38,674 nt of DNA from Acidimicrobiia bacterium (GTDB lineage Bacteria; Actinomycetota; Acidimicrobiia; Spongiisociales; UBA11373): the NCBI GenBank assembly GCA_029263095.1, contig JAJCYA010000018.1, forward strand, positions 1 to 38,674, in the 5' to 3' direction. The notes beneath the pieces were generated by a model. That model saw only the letters and a program-made list of their open reading frames with translations. It was not told the origin of the DNA and ran no database searches. Position numbers and translations under genes: made by a program. Shown here in pieces: positions 1 to 8,172 of the stretch (position 1 is the stretch's first letter; every line of letters starts with the position of its first letter).

Positions 1-326
1 CCACCAAAGGGGCTAAAGACGAAACGGTCATCGACCGAAAGCAGACGCCTGTCGTAAGTGACGACGCGGTCGAATCCCTCATAGGATCTCCGGATCCGCG
101 AGTACGCGCGTCTGGCGACGAGCGGGGACTCAAGCATCCACGCCACCTTGGTCCCGGCGTCTACGGTGTCGACCTCGCCGAGGCTCGAATCCGAGAACAC
201 CGTGATAGGACGAGGTCCCGCGCCCCGATACCAATCAAAGTGGCTGGCCCGAGCACGCAAATCGGGACTCCCGGCCACGGTTGCATGCGCGAAGTGCGTA
301 TCTCGGAGCTTGATCTCAGGTCTCAC
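1..326 (-). CDS. GT10-like (fucosyltransferase-family-like) glycosyltransferase, N-terminal part
   Basis: This partial gene runs off the left edge; the first 108 codons are visible. It starts with GTG at 326-324, preceded by a good ribosome binding site (AAGGAGG on the minus strand, around 331-338) with about four bases of spacing. Visible motifs are KVAWMLESPLV (residues 60-70), FDRVVTYDRRLL (85-96) and FVFSPFGG (from 102). This arrangement, a line calling the protein 'bound to location', then an FD-x-V-x-T-x-D segment, then a P-x-GG segment, is typical of GT10/fucosyltransferase-like proteins of surface polysaccharide loci. The catalytic C-terminal half lies outside the window, so donor and acceptor cannot be judged. 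It follows the GNAT gene on the same strand after 152 bases and may be the end of the same operon. A different GT-B family remains possible. Confidence 0.6.
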   Translation of the reverse strand, partial: MRPEIKLRDTHFAHATVAGSPDLRARASHFDWYRGAGPRPITVFSDSSLGEVDTVDAGTKVAWMLESPLVARRAYSRIRRSYEGFDRVVTYDRRLLSVDDRFVFSPFG

Positions 327-478
327 AGAACCCTCCTTCAGACCGGATCTCCGTCCTGAGTATCTGGCTGAATGATTGGACTTTACCGGGTATTACTCGC
401 CGAGCGGCCCACCGCGTCCCAGAATGCACCGCGACGCCGACAGCGACGCGGAATAGTTCGGTTCTCGATACTCTGCCG

Positions 479-1543
479 TTAGGACAGGACGGCGTCGCCG
501 TCGAATGGCCCAACGGCCCATTGATCTACGGGGATCGCTGCGAGCGGAGATTCCGCCGCTGTCCGGAACATGCTCAGATTCTCACCGAGCCGATAGAAAC
601 CGGATTGTTTGAGGAAGCGGGACGTCAGTGGGTCCCGAGTCGACACTTCGATCGCGTCGACCGCCTGACTGCGTAGCGCGGAAACGGCGGCATTGACAGC
701 GATTCTTGATGGGGGATCAGGAGTGACATTCCCGTCGTGCGTGAACCACTCAATGATGGACGCCAGTCGGAAGTTCTTGAGGCGCATCTGCGAAACCTCG
801 TCGTAGTACCTGAGTTTTGTCAACGCGTAACCGCCCTGTTGCCAATCGATGGATTCGAGCTTCAGGAAGGCGCGCTCATCACAACCATCAGCGAAAGAGT
901 GCTGCGAGATCCAGTTCAGCCAGTCGATCGATCGGTGTGGTCGGACAAGAGCACCGCTCGGGTGCTTATAGTCGGTGATCGTCGGGGGATATTCTTCGAA
1001 TTGGAACCGTGCCCGCTTGGAACGGGCGAGCAGATGCCGAATCGTAAGGATCCTGTCGATAGGCCTTGAGAGCCCCACGGCGAGGTGGCGAGATCGAATG
1101 AACCTCTCCACGATGGCTCGTGTGCGTACCGGAAGAATCCAACGCTCGTGTCGAATAGGTTGCCATCCCAGGGCGAGGTAGAGAGGCTCAGCTTCCTTGG
1201 AGAATCTGCATCCCACGACAGTGTGATGCTGACGTCCCATTGCTTGGATGAGTCGGACTCCAGCCCCGCTGTTGCGGTGGCGGACTGACACGAACAAGGA
1301 AGAGCCCCAATAGACAGGCGTAGGGACATCGGCGTAGTCCACAGCCCCGGGGAACAAGCACACCGATCCGATCGCGGTCGAGCCAGCCACGGCGACGAGC
1401 TGAATGGTGGGGGGGCCGGACGCAGCGAACGGGTTATTCGCCAATGCGCGAAGTTTCGACTCGCCGAGGCGGGACACGCCGTCTGGATCGCGGAAATCAG
1501 AAACGTCGCCGATGAGTCGAGCATGAATCGAGACGGAGTCCAT
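479..1543 (-). CDS. GNAT-family N-acyltransferase-like protein
   Basis: The 354-residue protein has a GNAT-like region at residues 10-130: a beta strand SSLFVSVRHR followed by the pyrophosphate-binding type loop HRNSGAGVRLI (89-99), and the later AEPLYLALGW segment (118-127) characteristic of the last GNAT strand and helix. A second GNAT-like tail (LTSRFLKQSGFYRLGEN, near residue 310) suggests a tandem or FemAB-like double fold. The ATG at 1543 lies one base after the stop of the AMP-ligase gene (TAGGATG), so the two are translationally linked. As the last gene of the ACP cassette it is the best candidate for moving an acyl group from ACP or CoA to an amino sugar. The acceptor is inference only; no substrate residues can be read. 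Confidence 0.7.
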   Translation of the reverse strand: MDSVSIHARLIGDVSDFRDPDGVSRLGESKLRALANNPFAASGPPTIQLVAVAGSTAIGSVCLFPGAVDYADVPTPVYWGSSLFVSVRHRNSGAGVRLIQAMGRQHHTVVGCRFSKEAEPLYLALGWQPIRHERWILPVRTRAIVERFIRSRHLAVGLSRPIDRILTIRHLLARSKRARFQFEEYPPTITDYKHPSGALVRPHRSIDWLNWISQHSFADGCDERAFLKLESIDWQQGGYALTKLRYYDEVSQMRLKNFRLASIIEWFTHDGNVTPDPPSRIAVNAAVSALRSQAVDAIEVSTRDPLTSRFLKQSGFYRLGENLSMFRTAAESPLAAIPVDQWAVGPFDGDAVLS

Positions 1544-1544
1544 C

Positions 1545-2927
1545 CTACGAATTGTCAGTTGAGAGGAAACGACGTACCTTCTTCATTCGTACGCCGGCCA
1601 ACAAATCCAGTTCCACCATGGAGACCTTCACAGGTATCTTGTAACGTTCAAGGCGGGATGCACAGTATTTGCGCACTCGCGCTCGCAAATCAGCAGCATT
1701 CTCCGGTTCGACAACCGCCACCGTAGCGACGACTATTGAACCGGTCAGGGGGTTCGGCGAGCCGGACACAACCACATCCGCGATGTTCGCCATTTCAGAG
1801 ATGACACTCTCGACTTCTGCAGGAAACACCTTCTCGCCGCCGACATTGATCAGATCGGAATCTCGACCCAGGATGCGGAAGAACCTACCGCGCTGGTCCA
1901 CCCGATCACCCGTTCGAAACCAGCCATCGGCCGTAATTGGAGTGGGTGCATTGAGGTATCCGAGCATCGTCGACGGCGACCGAATCTCGAGCATGTCGTC
2001 GCGGACTCTCACCTCGATACCCTCGCCGCCGATTTCTACCCACAGGGAGTCATCTGACTCACTCCTTGATCGCAAGACTCCGACTTCGATCAGTCCATAG
2101 GTCTGTTGCAGTCGGGCGCTAGGTAGTTCCCGGGCGAGGAGCTTGAGCGTTTGCTCTGGCATCGGCTCCGCGCCGTAGGAAACCACTTCAAGACTCGAGA
2201 GGTCATGACGCCGGTGGGCACCTTGCACCATCATCATCCGGAGGAATGTCGGCGAGGCTGGAAGCAACTGCGCTCGATGTCGCTCGACGAGCGAAGCAAC
2301 GTACTCCGGGTCTCTATCGACGAGCGAAATGAAGTGGCCCCCATTTGAAAGCGTGTGAAACAACGTGTTGAGTCCTCCCCAATGGTCAAAGAGAAGGAGG
2401 CCTATCGTCGTGAAGCTCTTGCGACGCCGCGAGAATTTCCCAAGGAGCGGCGCCAATCTGTGCACAGCGCCCTTGGGCACACCGGTCGTGCCCGAGGTGA
2501 ACAGTACGAGACCTGGACCGCCATCACGTTGGACGATCGCTATCAAAGGATGGTCCTCGATGGGGAGTTCTGAGGCCGGGATCAAGGTCGGCGCTCCCGA
2601 GATGGGAGCCTGCGGCTCAATCACAATTCGGGTCTGAACCCCGGCCGTTCGAAGGAAGTGCTCTCGACTTGGCCTTGACGCCGGTGCGATCGGAACGATG
2701 ATCGCGTCTTCGGCTATCAGTGCGAGCAGAGTGGCAACTGACAACGGAGAGAAATCAGACTCAAGGCTCGTGACCATGCCATTGAGCGTGCCAAGTCGAT
2801 CGGTCAGCCACCTGCGTGTCCGAGCTACAGCCTCAACCAATTCGAGGGAGTTGATGGTTTGGTCACCACGCGTAATCGACGGCCGGGCCGGTTCGGGCGG
2901 GTTGAGAAGTAGCTCTCCGATTTCCAC
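1545..2927 (-). CDS. AMP-dependent acyl-CoA/acyl-ACP ligase
   Basis: A 460-residue ANL-superfamily adenylating enzyme with a GTG start. Motifs in order: phosphate-binding loop LFTSGTTGVPKGA (142-154), QQTYGLIEVG (274-283), GWFRTGD (335-341), the hinge ILGRDSDLINVGGEKVFPAE (352-371) and a C-terminal basic segment RMKKVRR (447-453) where the catalytic lysine lies. These enzymes activate a carboxylic acid as acyl-AMP and pass it to CoA or a carrier-protein thiol. It is somewhat shorter than the usual 500-550 residues, as common in secondary-metabolite and polysaccharide clusters. It lies between the ketoacyl synthase gene (37 bases upstream) and the GNAT gene. Whether it loads the ACP of this cassette or makes a free acyl-CoA starter is not visible. 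Confidence 0.9.
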   Translation of the reverse strand: MEIGELLLNPPEPARPSITRGDQTINSLELVEAVARTRRWLTDRLGTLNGMVTSLESDFSPLSVATLLALIAEDAIIVPIAPASRPSREHFLRTAGVQTRIVIEPQAPISGAPTLIPASELPIEDHPLIAIVQRDGGPGLVLFTSGTTGVPKGAVHRLAPLLGKFSRRRKSFTTIGLLLFDHWGGLNTLFHTLSNGGHFISLVDRDPEYVASLVERHRAQLLPASPTFLRMMMVQGAHRRHDLSSLEVVSYGAEPMPEQTLKLLARELPSARLQQTYGLIEVGVLRSRSESDDSLWVEIGGEGIEVRVRDDMLEIRSPSTMLGYLNAPTPITADGWFRTGDRVDQRGRFFRILGRDSDLINVGGEKVFPAEVESVISEMANIADVVVSGSPNPLTGSIVVATVAVVEPENAADLRARVRKYCASRLERYKIPVKVSMVELDLLAGVRMKKVRRFLSTDNS

Positions 2928-2964
2928 AGTATTGCGATTCTAGGTCCGCTTGATACCGGCGACT

Positions 2965-4014
2965 TCAGACCTTCCTCAGGAGAACGGCACCAGATGACAG
3001 GCCGACCCCAAAACCGCAGGCCACCACCAGGTCACCGGGCATGTGACCCCGTGTTGCCTCCACTGATTCCATCAGAATCGGTATAGAAGCGGAGACAGTA
3101 TTGCCGACGTTGTCGATGTTGGTCGGTACCTGAGCCTCATCGATTCCGAGCCTGGACTGGAGCGTCTTGAGGGCCAAGCTACTCGCCTGGTGGAAGTAGT
3201 AGGTCTTCACCTCGCTAGCTAGCAGGTGGTTGCGCTTCAACAACCGGAGAATCTGCGTTGGCACTTCCGATGCTACGAACGACCAGACTCCCATGCCATC
3301 CATGCGGATATGTTCGCCACGGCGCAGGTACGGATCTGCCGGGTCTGGGGAAAGCGACGCTCCCACATTTCCGGCAATCATCCCTGCACCAACCTGTACG
3401 AACCTCTCCCACTGATCCCCTGCCGAGATTAGATCGAAATCGATCATCTCGAGGCCTCGACCGAGCGACGACTCCCTGCTTGTGTGGTCAGATGAGCTGG
3501 ATGTGGCTGATGTTGAGACCAACGCGGCGGCCGCTCCGTCGCCAAACAGCGGGCGAGCCGACCTGTCCCCAGGCGAGACAATACGCGAGTACGTGTCAGC
3601 GGTCACCAGAAGCACCCGTGAGCACAGCCGGCTTTCAACAAGTGACGAAGCGATTGCCAAGCCATACACGAAGCCAGAGCAGGCCAGATTGATGTCGAAC
3701 ACCACCGATTCGCGGGATACGCCGAGGCGTGCCTGTAGAAGGAATCCATTTGACGGCATCCCAAGATCAGGGGTCTGCGTGACAAAGATGATGGCGTCCG
3801 GGATGAGAGCGTTCCGCAGTAGGATAGACTTTGATGCCTCTTCGGCGAGATCGAGAGCTGTCTCCGATTCGTTCGCGATCCTGCGCTCGTAGACTCCCGT
3901 CTTTTCAGCAATTTCTGCCATATTCCAGTCAGGATGTTGACGGCCTAGGTCCTTATTGGTCACCACGGTCGCGGGCAAGGCTGCGGCGATGTCGTGTATC
4001 GCTCTAAGTGCCAC
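2965..4014 (-). CDS. 3-oxoacyl-ACP synthase III (FabH-like)
   Basis: A 349-residue thiolase-fold enzyme starting with GTG. The KAS III triad is complete: Cys112 in NLACSGFVYGL, His275 in YYFHQAS and Asn305 in DNVGNT. The C-terminal GFGVGLSSGAVLL strand is also typical. Such enzymes condense an acyl-CoA starter with malonyl-ACP to give a 3-oxoacyl-ACP. The start overlaps the end of the MBL-fold gene by 11 bases, so the genes are coupled. With a dedicated ACP and an SDR in the same operon, the simplest reading is the first condensation of a short acyl chain for sugar decoration rather than general fatty acid synthesis, since FabF and FabZ are absent. Acetyl transfer or ester formation by a KAS III relative cannot be excluded. 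Confidence 0.92.
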   Translation of the reverse strand: MALRAIHDIAAALPATVVTNKDLGRQHPDWNMAEIAEKTGVYERRIANESETALDLAEEASKSILLRNALIPDAIIFVTQTPDLGMPSNGFLLQARLGVSRESVVFDINLACSGFVYGLAIASSLVESRLCSRVLLVTADTYSRIVSPGDRSARPLFGDGAAAALVSTSATSSSSDHTSRESSLGRGLEMIDFDLISAGDQWERFVQVGAGMIAGNVGASLSPDPADPYLRRGEHIRMDGMGVWSFVASEVPTQILRLLKRNHLLASEVKTYYFHQASSLALKTLQSRLGIDEAQVPTNIDNVGNTVSASIPILMESVEATRGHMPGDLVVACGFGVGLSSGAVLLRKV

Positions 4015-4657
4015 CGTTGATCTCCTTGCGATTGTGCATCAGGGCTCGGCGGGCATCGCCAACGGAGGCCGTTCGCCCATGCCCGGGCAACACCTGCCAC
4101 TCCCCCGGGATGTCAGGGTTTTGAAGCAAGGAACGAAGTGACTCTGTCATCAATGATTCATCTCCGCCGGGAAGATCGGTTCGACCGGATTGCTGGGCAA
4201 AGAGGGCGTCCCCGGTAAGCACAATGCCAAGCTCCGGCAGCACGTAGGACACGCTTCCAGGCGAATGTCCAGGCGTATGCATCGAGTGAACGCCCGCCGC
4301 GGCAAACGCCTCAGTTTCCAAGCCGACAGCGAGGAATACCTCCGGAATGCTGATGGGTTTCGACGCCCTGTCGAAATGCCTCAGGAACACATTCGCCGAC
4401 CTGGCAAGACCGAGGTCTGACGGGTGAAGCCAAACCGGAGACCCGAAACGGCTCTGCAATCCCGCCGCCGCACCGAGATGGTCGTGGTGCCCGTGGGTCA
4501 ACAGAATATGATCGGGTGAAAAACCACCTTCGTCGAGCCATTGATTGATACTCTCCTCGTCCGCGCCGGGGTCCACCAGGATCGCAACATCGGGGACGGC
4601 AATCTTCCAGCAGTTTGTTCGCCATCTACCGACGGTCAACCTCTCGACGCTCGGCAC
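4004..4657 (-). CDS. MBL-fold metallohydrolase (possible acyl thioesterase)
   Basis: A 217-residue metallo-beta-lactamase-fold protein. Metal ligands are all present: H55-x-H57-x-D59-H60 in LLTHGHHDHLG, His131 in HTPGHSPGS, Asp150 in LTGDALF and His193 in LPGHGRT. The length and motif spacing match the glyoxalase II/small hydrolase branch. The GTG start shares one base with the stop of the SDR gene (TAGTG), and its end overlaps the KAS III gene. In carrier-protein cassettes such proteins can serve as thioesterases or as editing hydrolases that clear misloaded ACP; that role is inferred from context. A glyoxalase-type function unrelated to the neighbours is the alternative. Confidence 0.88.
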   Translation of the reverse strand: MPSVERLTVGRWRTNCWKIAVPDVAILVDPGADEESINQWLDEGGFSPDHILLTHGHHDHLGAAAGLQSRFGSPVWLHPSDLGLARSANVFLRHFDRASKPISIPEVFLAVGLETEAFAAAGVHSMHTPGHSPGSVSYVLPELGIVLTGDALFAQQSGRTDLPGGDESLMTESLRSLLQNPDIPGEWQVLPGHGRTASVGDARRALMHNRKEINGGT

Positions 4658-5361
4658 TACACACCACCGATTGCGATCACTTGGCCGGTTAGATATGCCG
4701 ATCGTCGAGAGAGGAGGAAGTCGACGAGATGCAGAACAGAATCGACCGGTACGGCCTCCGAAACCGCAGAGCGAGCAAGAACCCAGTTTCGGGTTTCTGC
4801 GGTGGCTCTCTCAGCCATTCCGAGACCGTCCAAATACCCGAGTTGAATCGCATTGACTGTGGTTCGAGTCTGCCGCAATTCGCGCGCAAGTACGCGGGTG
4901 AGTTGTTCGAGCCCCGCCTTGGATACGGAGTAGGCACCAGTGCCGACGGTGGCGAGCTCCACGTGAACGGATGAGATATTGATGATTCGTGACGGCCTGG
5001 ACCGGCCGAAAAGGCGCATCGACTGTTTGGCCACTTCGAATGGAGCCATCAGATTCGTCTTGAGGGCCGATTCGAGCGCGGCACTCCTGGTGATGGCGAC
5101 CAACGACGCATCGGATATCGCTGCGTTATTGATCGCAGCGTCGAGGCGGCCCTCGATCCGACCTATTGACCGGAACAGATCTCCCAGATCGCCCTCGTCG
5201 CTGATGTCGCCCTTAAACACGCGGACGCCAGGCGCAGCGGATTGAGCGCTCCGTGCCACGCCAACCACCCGCCAGCCCGAGGACGCTAGGTGGTTGGCAA
5301 GTTCTCTTCCGAGCCCTCGGCTGGTCCCAGTGATCAACGCAACTGGCTCTTCAGCGCTCAT
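4657..5361 (-). CDS. SDR-family oxidoreductase (FabG-like ketoreductase)
   Basis: A classical short-chain dehydrogenase of 234 residues: cofactor loop TGTSRGLG (11-18), NNAA (78-81), Ser131 in INISSVH, and the active-site Tyr144/Lys148 in AYSVSKAG. The frame stays open upstream to 5454, but that stretch lies inside the ACP gene and does not look like protein; the ATG at 5361, 22 bases after the ACP stop and six residues before the first Rossmann strand, is the sensible start. The gene follows the ACP and precedes KAS III, which makes a 3-oxoacyl-ACP reductase giving a 3-hydroxyacyl-ACP the most economical function. The final GG segment (IGGV) matches the usual FabG C terminus. Confidence 0.85.
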   Translation of the reverse strand: MSAEEPVALITGTSRGLGRELANHLASSGWRVVGVARSAQSAAPGVRVFKGDISDEGDLGDLFRSIGRIEGRLDAAINNAAISDASLVAITRSAALESALKTNLMAPFEVAKQSMRLFGRSRPSRIINISSVHVELATVGTGAYSVSKAGLEQLTRVLARELRQTRTTVNAIQLGYLDGLGMAERATAETRNWVLARSAVSEAVPVDSVLHLVDFLLSRRSAYLTGQVIAIGGV

Positions 5362-5383
5362 CGTCGGAAGGCACGGTACAGAG

Positions 5384-5683
5384 TCACGATCGGTAGTGGT
5401 CTTCGATGTATGTGAGGAGAGATCCGACCGTTTCCAGCGGACTTGGCTCGGCAAACATCACTTCCTCGTCCATCAACCCAAGTTCTACTTCGAAGCTCTC
5501 TTCGAACCGTTGCTCAAGTGCGATAACGAGGTTAACGAGACCGAGCGAGTCTAGTTTGCTCCCTTGGCCAAGGATGACGGCGTCTACGCTCCTTTCCATT
5601 CGCCCGTCCGGCTCCTGCTCGGCGTTAATCTCATCGATCGTTTCAATGATGAGCCGGAGGATGGCATCGCGGGTCGGTCCCAT
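5384..5683 (-). CDS. Acyl carrier protein
   Basis: A 99-residue acidic carrier protein. The phosphopantetheine attachment site is Ser46 in SKLDSLGLVNL (42-52), followed by the helix II sequence ALEQRFEESFEVEL and a helix III region ending TYIEDHYRS. The frame is open to 5773, but this would run into the divergent gene at 5767; the ATG at 5683, right at the start of helix I (MGPTRDAILRLI), fits ACP length. It is the first gene of the minus-strand cassette, and 5684-5766 must hold divergent promoters. Being separate from a fatty acid synthesis locus, it is probably the dedicated carrier for the acyl group made by the KAS III and SDR next door. Confidence 0.9.
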   Translation of the reverse strand: MGPTRDAILRLIIETIDEINAEQEPDGRMERSVDAVILGQGSKLDSLGLVNLVIALEQRFEESFEVELGLMDEEVMFAEPSPLETVGSLLTYIEDHYRS

Positions 5684-5766
5684 GTTCAGTCCTGAGTAGA
5701 CGGCTTGATCGCTGGTATCGTAACCATTGAGCGGCGCCAGGGACCAGGACGGATGGTGGCCACGCG

Positions 5767-6561
5767 ATGGCACGGGTTGTCGTCACCGCAGACGACTTTG
5801 GGTACGACTCAGCCTCGGTCGCGAGCACCATTCACCTACTCGACCAGGGAATTGTGACGTGCGCAAGCATCATGGTGAACATGCCTGCAACGGACTCAGC
5901 ACTCGCTAACGCTGTCGCCGCCTCGCGCGGGGGAGTCGATTTCGGAGTCCACCTGAATTTCCTCACAGATGACATCGAGCGCCCGCTAGCCCGGCCCGCG
6001 GAGATCCCGACCCTCGTTAGCAAGTCCCTCTTCCATGGATCCAATGAGACCCGCCTTCGGGCCCTTGCTGGTCGCATTGACGAGCGTGATGTTGAGCGTG
6101 AAGCGTGTCTTCAGATCGACAGAGTGGTGTCGGAGGGGATTCCAGTGTGCTATATCGACTCCCACGGACACCTCCACAAATTCCGGCCATTCTTCGTGGG
6201 TATCTCCTCAGCAATGCGACGGTTTCGAATCACTCGCATGCGAACGGCGCAGAACGTCTACCTAGCCCCCCGACCAACAAGTCCGACCTTTTGGCTGTCC
6301 GGGTATTGGGGGCGGCGTATCCAAGCACGCCACACCAGCACCCGATACCATTTCATGCCGACCTCAGGTGTCGAGAGCGCATGGTCAGATCGCCTTACCG
6401 AGAGATTGACCCAGTTCGGCGACGCAACGATCGAGGTGGGGGTTCATCCAGCTGCCGCCGGGAGCGAGACCTGGAAGGTCGAAGAAGCACGCGAGGTACA
6501 GCGGTTTTCGCTCGGGCTTGACACCCGCCACAGCATCATTCACTGGCGTGATGTGTCGTGA
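5767..6561 (+). CDS. ChbG/HpnK-family (YdjC) carbohydrate deacetylase
   Basis: A 264-residue member of the ChbG/HpnK family, metal-dependent deacetylases acting on N-acetyl sugars (chito-oligosaccharides) or hopanoid sugars. Signature segments: VVVTADDFGYD with metal ligand Asp10, GVHLNF with His62, and YIDSHGHLHKF (129-139) carrying the second histidine pair; a C-terminal EVGVHPA strand is also typical. It is divergent from the acyl cassette. In this setting it could remove an N-acetyl group to free an amine that the GNAT enzyme re-acylates; this link is inference from gene order. The stop codon sits about 20 bases from the end of an old insertion-sequence remnant, so the last residues may have been altered by insertion. 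Confidence 0.88.
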   Translation: MARVVVTADDFGYDSASVASTIHLLDQGIVTCASIMVNMPATDSALANAVAASRGGVDFGVHLNFLTDDIERPLARPAEIPTLVSKSLFHGSNETRLRALAGRIDERDVEREACLQIDRVVSEGIPVCYIDSHGHLHKFRPFFVGISSAMRRFRITRMRTAQNVYLAPRPTSPTFWLSGYWGRRIQARHTSTRYHFMPTSGVESAWSDRLTERLTQFGDATIEVGVHPAAAGSETWKVEEAREVQRFSLGLDTRHSIIHWRDVS

Positions 6562-6581
6562 TTCCAGATGGTTCTGAATCA

Positions 6582-6780
6582 TCAGCCCAGCACCATTTCC
6601 AGTTCGTAGGGTAAGCCGGGTGGCATCGGTCCAAATGAGAGCATGCCGAGCACGAGTGCTGCTTGAAGGAGTGAAGTCCGTACGCTCGGCGGATGTCGAG
6701 CCGAACCCGCTTGTTGAAGCCCTCAATGCGCCCATTGTCGAGGCTGATGCGAATGGCGGCGCGCGGTGTCTTCGGATGGT
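6582..6780 (-). pseudogene. ISL3-family transposase remnant (3' end)
   Basis: On the minus strand this stretch reads ...AAIRISLDNGRIEGFNKRV, then RLDIRRAYGLHS, the conserved C-terminal region of ISL3-type transposases (NGRIEG-x-N ... RRAYG). Around 6660 the frame shifts, and the next frame continues AALVLGMLSFGPMPPGLPY and a stop at 6582-6584, matching the usual ISL3 end. Only the last 65 or so codons remain; no catalytic residues and no clear terminal inverted repeat can be identified. It is an inactive fossil between the deacetylase and the next glycosyltransferase, showing past mobile-element activity in the locus. Confidence 0.65.
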
Positions 6781-6975
6781 GCGCTCGACCTCACGGACAC
6801 ATCCTGGTGGCTTCACGTCCAGCTGACCCACGTATGGGTCGCATCGGGTCAGCCTCTTAGCGTTGTTTCTAGCCGGTTGCTGATTCGAGTGCTGGGGCAC
6901 CTCGCCGATGTGACCGAGCCAATCCTCCCTACCTCGTTGGGTGCGGGTTGCGCCGTCCATCTGGCCCACCGCTGC

Positions 6976-7095
6976 CTAACGTAGGGTGATGACCGAGCGT
7001 CGAATACTCATCACGATGCAGTACAGCGCGTTGGAGGGGACCTTGCCATCTGTCGTCTCTCGCTTCATGCGGGGTGCGTTGTGTCGACACAATGG
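6976..7095 (-). pseudogene. IS110-like transposase C-terminal remnant
   Basis: A minus-strand open stretch reads RHNAPRMKRETTDGKVPSNA followed by LYCIVMSIRRS and a stop at 6976-6978. The pattern R-x-T-x-x-GK-x(7)-C-x-x-x-x-I-x-R resembles the C-terminal RCLKR region of IS110/IS116/IS902 transposases, in decayed form. The match is short and the frame upstream is lost. It overlaps the first codons of the plus-strand glycosyltransferase, which may therefore have acquired its present 5' end through this insertion. Confidence is limited because no alignment could be run. Confidence 0.35.
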
Positions 7096-8076
7096 TTACA
7101 GATTGAGAGTGCAGAGGTGGTAACGGACTCTGACCCTTCCGCTGCTGAGTTCCCTGGTCACCTTCGGCCGTCCGCGGCTTCCCGACTACGCATCTGGGTA
7201 TCTGATTCATCGCCCCTGCCGCGCTCGGTACCGGTCACTGTGGTGATCCTCACCATGAACGAAGCCGTGAACATCGAACGCTGCCTTCGGTCCGTGGATT
7301 GGGCCCGGCAGGTTCTCGTAGTCGACTCGGGGTCCTCTGATGACACCGTTGCCATAGCAGAGGGAATGGGTGCCACAGTCGTACACCACCCCTTCATTGG
7401 CTTCGGCGCCCAACGACAGTGGGCTCTAGATTGCGGCCACTTGATCTACGACTGGGTGTTGTGGCTCGACGCCGACGAATGGGCTTCAGCGGACCTCGCT
7501 CACGCTGTCGCCGAGGTCGTTGCGGAGCCCCGACATGTCGCGTATATCGCGCGCGTGCGAGTCGTGTTTCAAGGGCGGTGGATACGCCACGCTGGATGGT
7601 ACCGAGGACTACTTCCCGTGCGGTTATTCGACCGACGTAGCGCAACAATCAGGGGGGATTACTCGGAGCGTGTCGAGGTGGAAGGGTCCATCGGCTTTCT
7701 CACTGCAGATATCGTGGACGAGGACCGGAAGCCATTTGCTGCATGGCTAGCGAAGCACAACGTCTACTCCACCGTTAGGGCACGGCTGATAGCGGAACTG
7801 CGCGAGGAACCCTTGGGACTACGTCTACGGCGAGCGCTGGTGACTCGGCCGCGCCGCCGGATACTTCGAGAAGTGATCAAGCAGGTCGTGCTCCCGCATA
7901 TGCCGATGTCCGCGCTAGGGGTATTCGTCTACCTGTACATCGTGCGCGGCGGTATCCTTGACGGCAGAGTCGGCCTACGATTCTGTGCCTTGCATGCCTT
8001 TCAGCAACTCGCTGTCGTAATCAAGACCGACGAAACGGCCCGTGCGAATCTGGGCGGCGAGACTGATACGATTTGA
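7081..8076 (+). CDS. Glycosyltransferase family 2 (WaaE/KdtX-like)
   Basis: A 331-residue GT-A enzyme. The domain starts at VTVVILTMNEAVNIERCL (52-69), followed by VVDSGSSDDT (80-89) and the DXD-type DADEW (130-134). The C-terminal part, with RARLIAEL and a hydrophobic YLYIVRGGILDG segment, matches the WaaE/KdtX group that adds glucose or similar sugars to lipid-linked cores. The GTG at 7081 gives about 50 residues before the domain with no family counterpart, partly made of old IS sequence; GTG at 7117 is another in-frame choice, and no good start lies closer to the domain. The sugar donor is not predictable. Confidence 0.85.
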   Translation: MSTQWLQIESAEVVTDSDPSAAEFPGHLRPSAASRLRIWVSDSSPLPRSVPVTVVILTMNEAVNIERCLRSVDWARQVLVVDSGSSDDTVAIAEGMGATVVHHPFIGFGAQRQWALDCGHLIYDWVLWLDADEWASADLAHAVAEVVAEPRHVAYIARVRVVFQGRWIRHAGWYRGLLPVRLFDRRSATIRGDYSERVEVEGSIGFLTADIVDEDRKPFAAWLAKHNVYSTVRARLIAELREEPLGLRLRRALVTRPRRRILREVIKQVVLPHMPMSALGVFVYLYIVRGGILDGRVGLRFCALHAFQQLAVVIKTDETARANLGGETDTI

Positions 8077-8151
8077 CTCGCCCGGGTCAAGTGGAGACTC
8101 TGGTATCTCCCGGGTTCGGTGGAGTCGGGATGTTTGAGCGAGGTCATGCGT

Positions 8152-8172
8152 GAGACCCTGAAAGCGGGTCTC
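8152..8172. repeat. Perfect 7-bp inverted repeat between GT2 and FkbM genes
   Basis: GAGACCC (8152-8158) and GGGTCTC (8166-8172) form a perfect seven-base-pair stem with a seven-base loop. It lies 75 bases after the GT2 stop and 100 bases before the methyltransferase start. No T-run follows on either strand, so it is not a standard intrinsic terminator; it could be a protein-binding site, an attenuating hairpin or the end of a lost element. Confidence 0.5.

Noticed and set aside
6385-6969. Minus-strand open frame of 194 codons
   Set aside because: It overlaps the 3' end of the deacetylase and reads through the ISL3 remnant in the wrong frame; only the remnant itself is meaningful.
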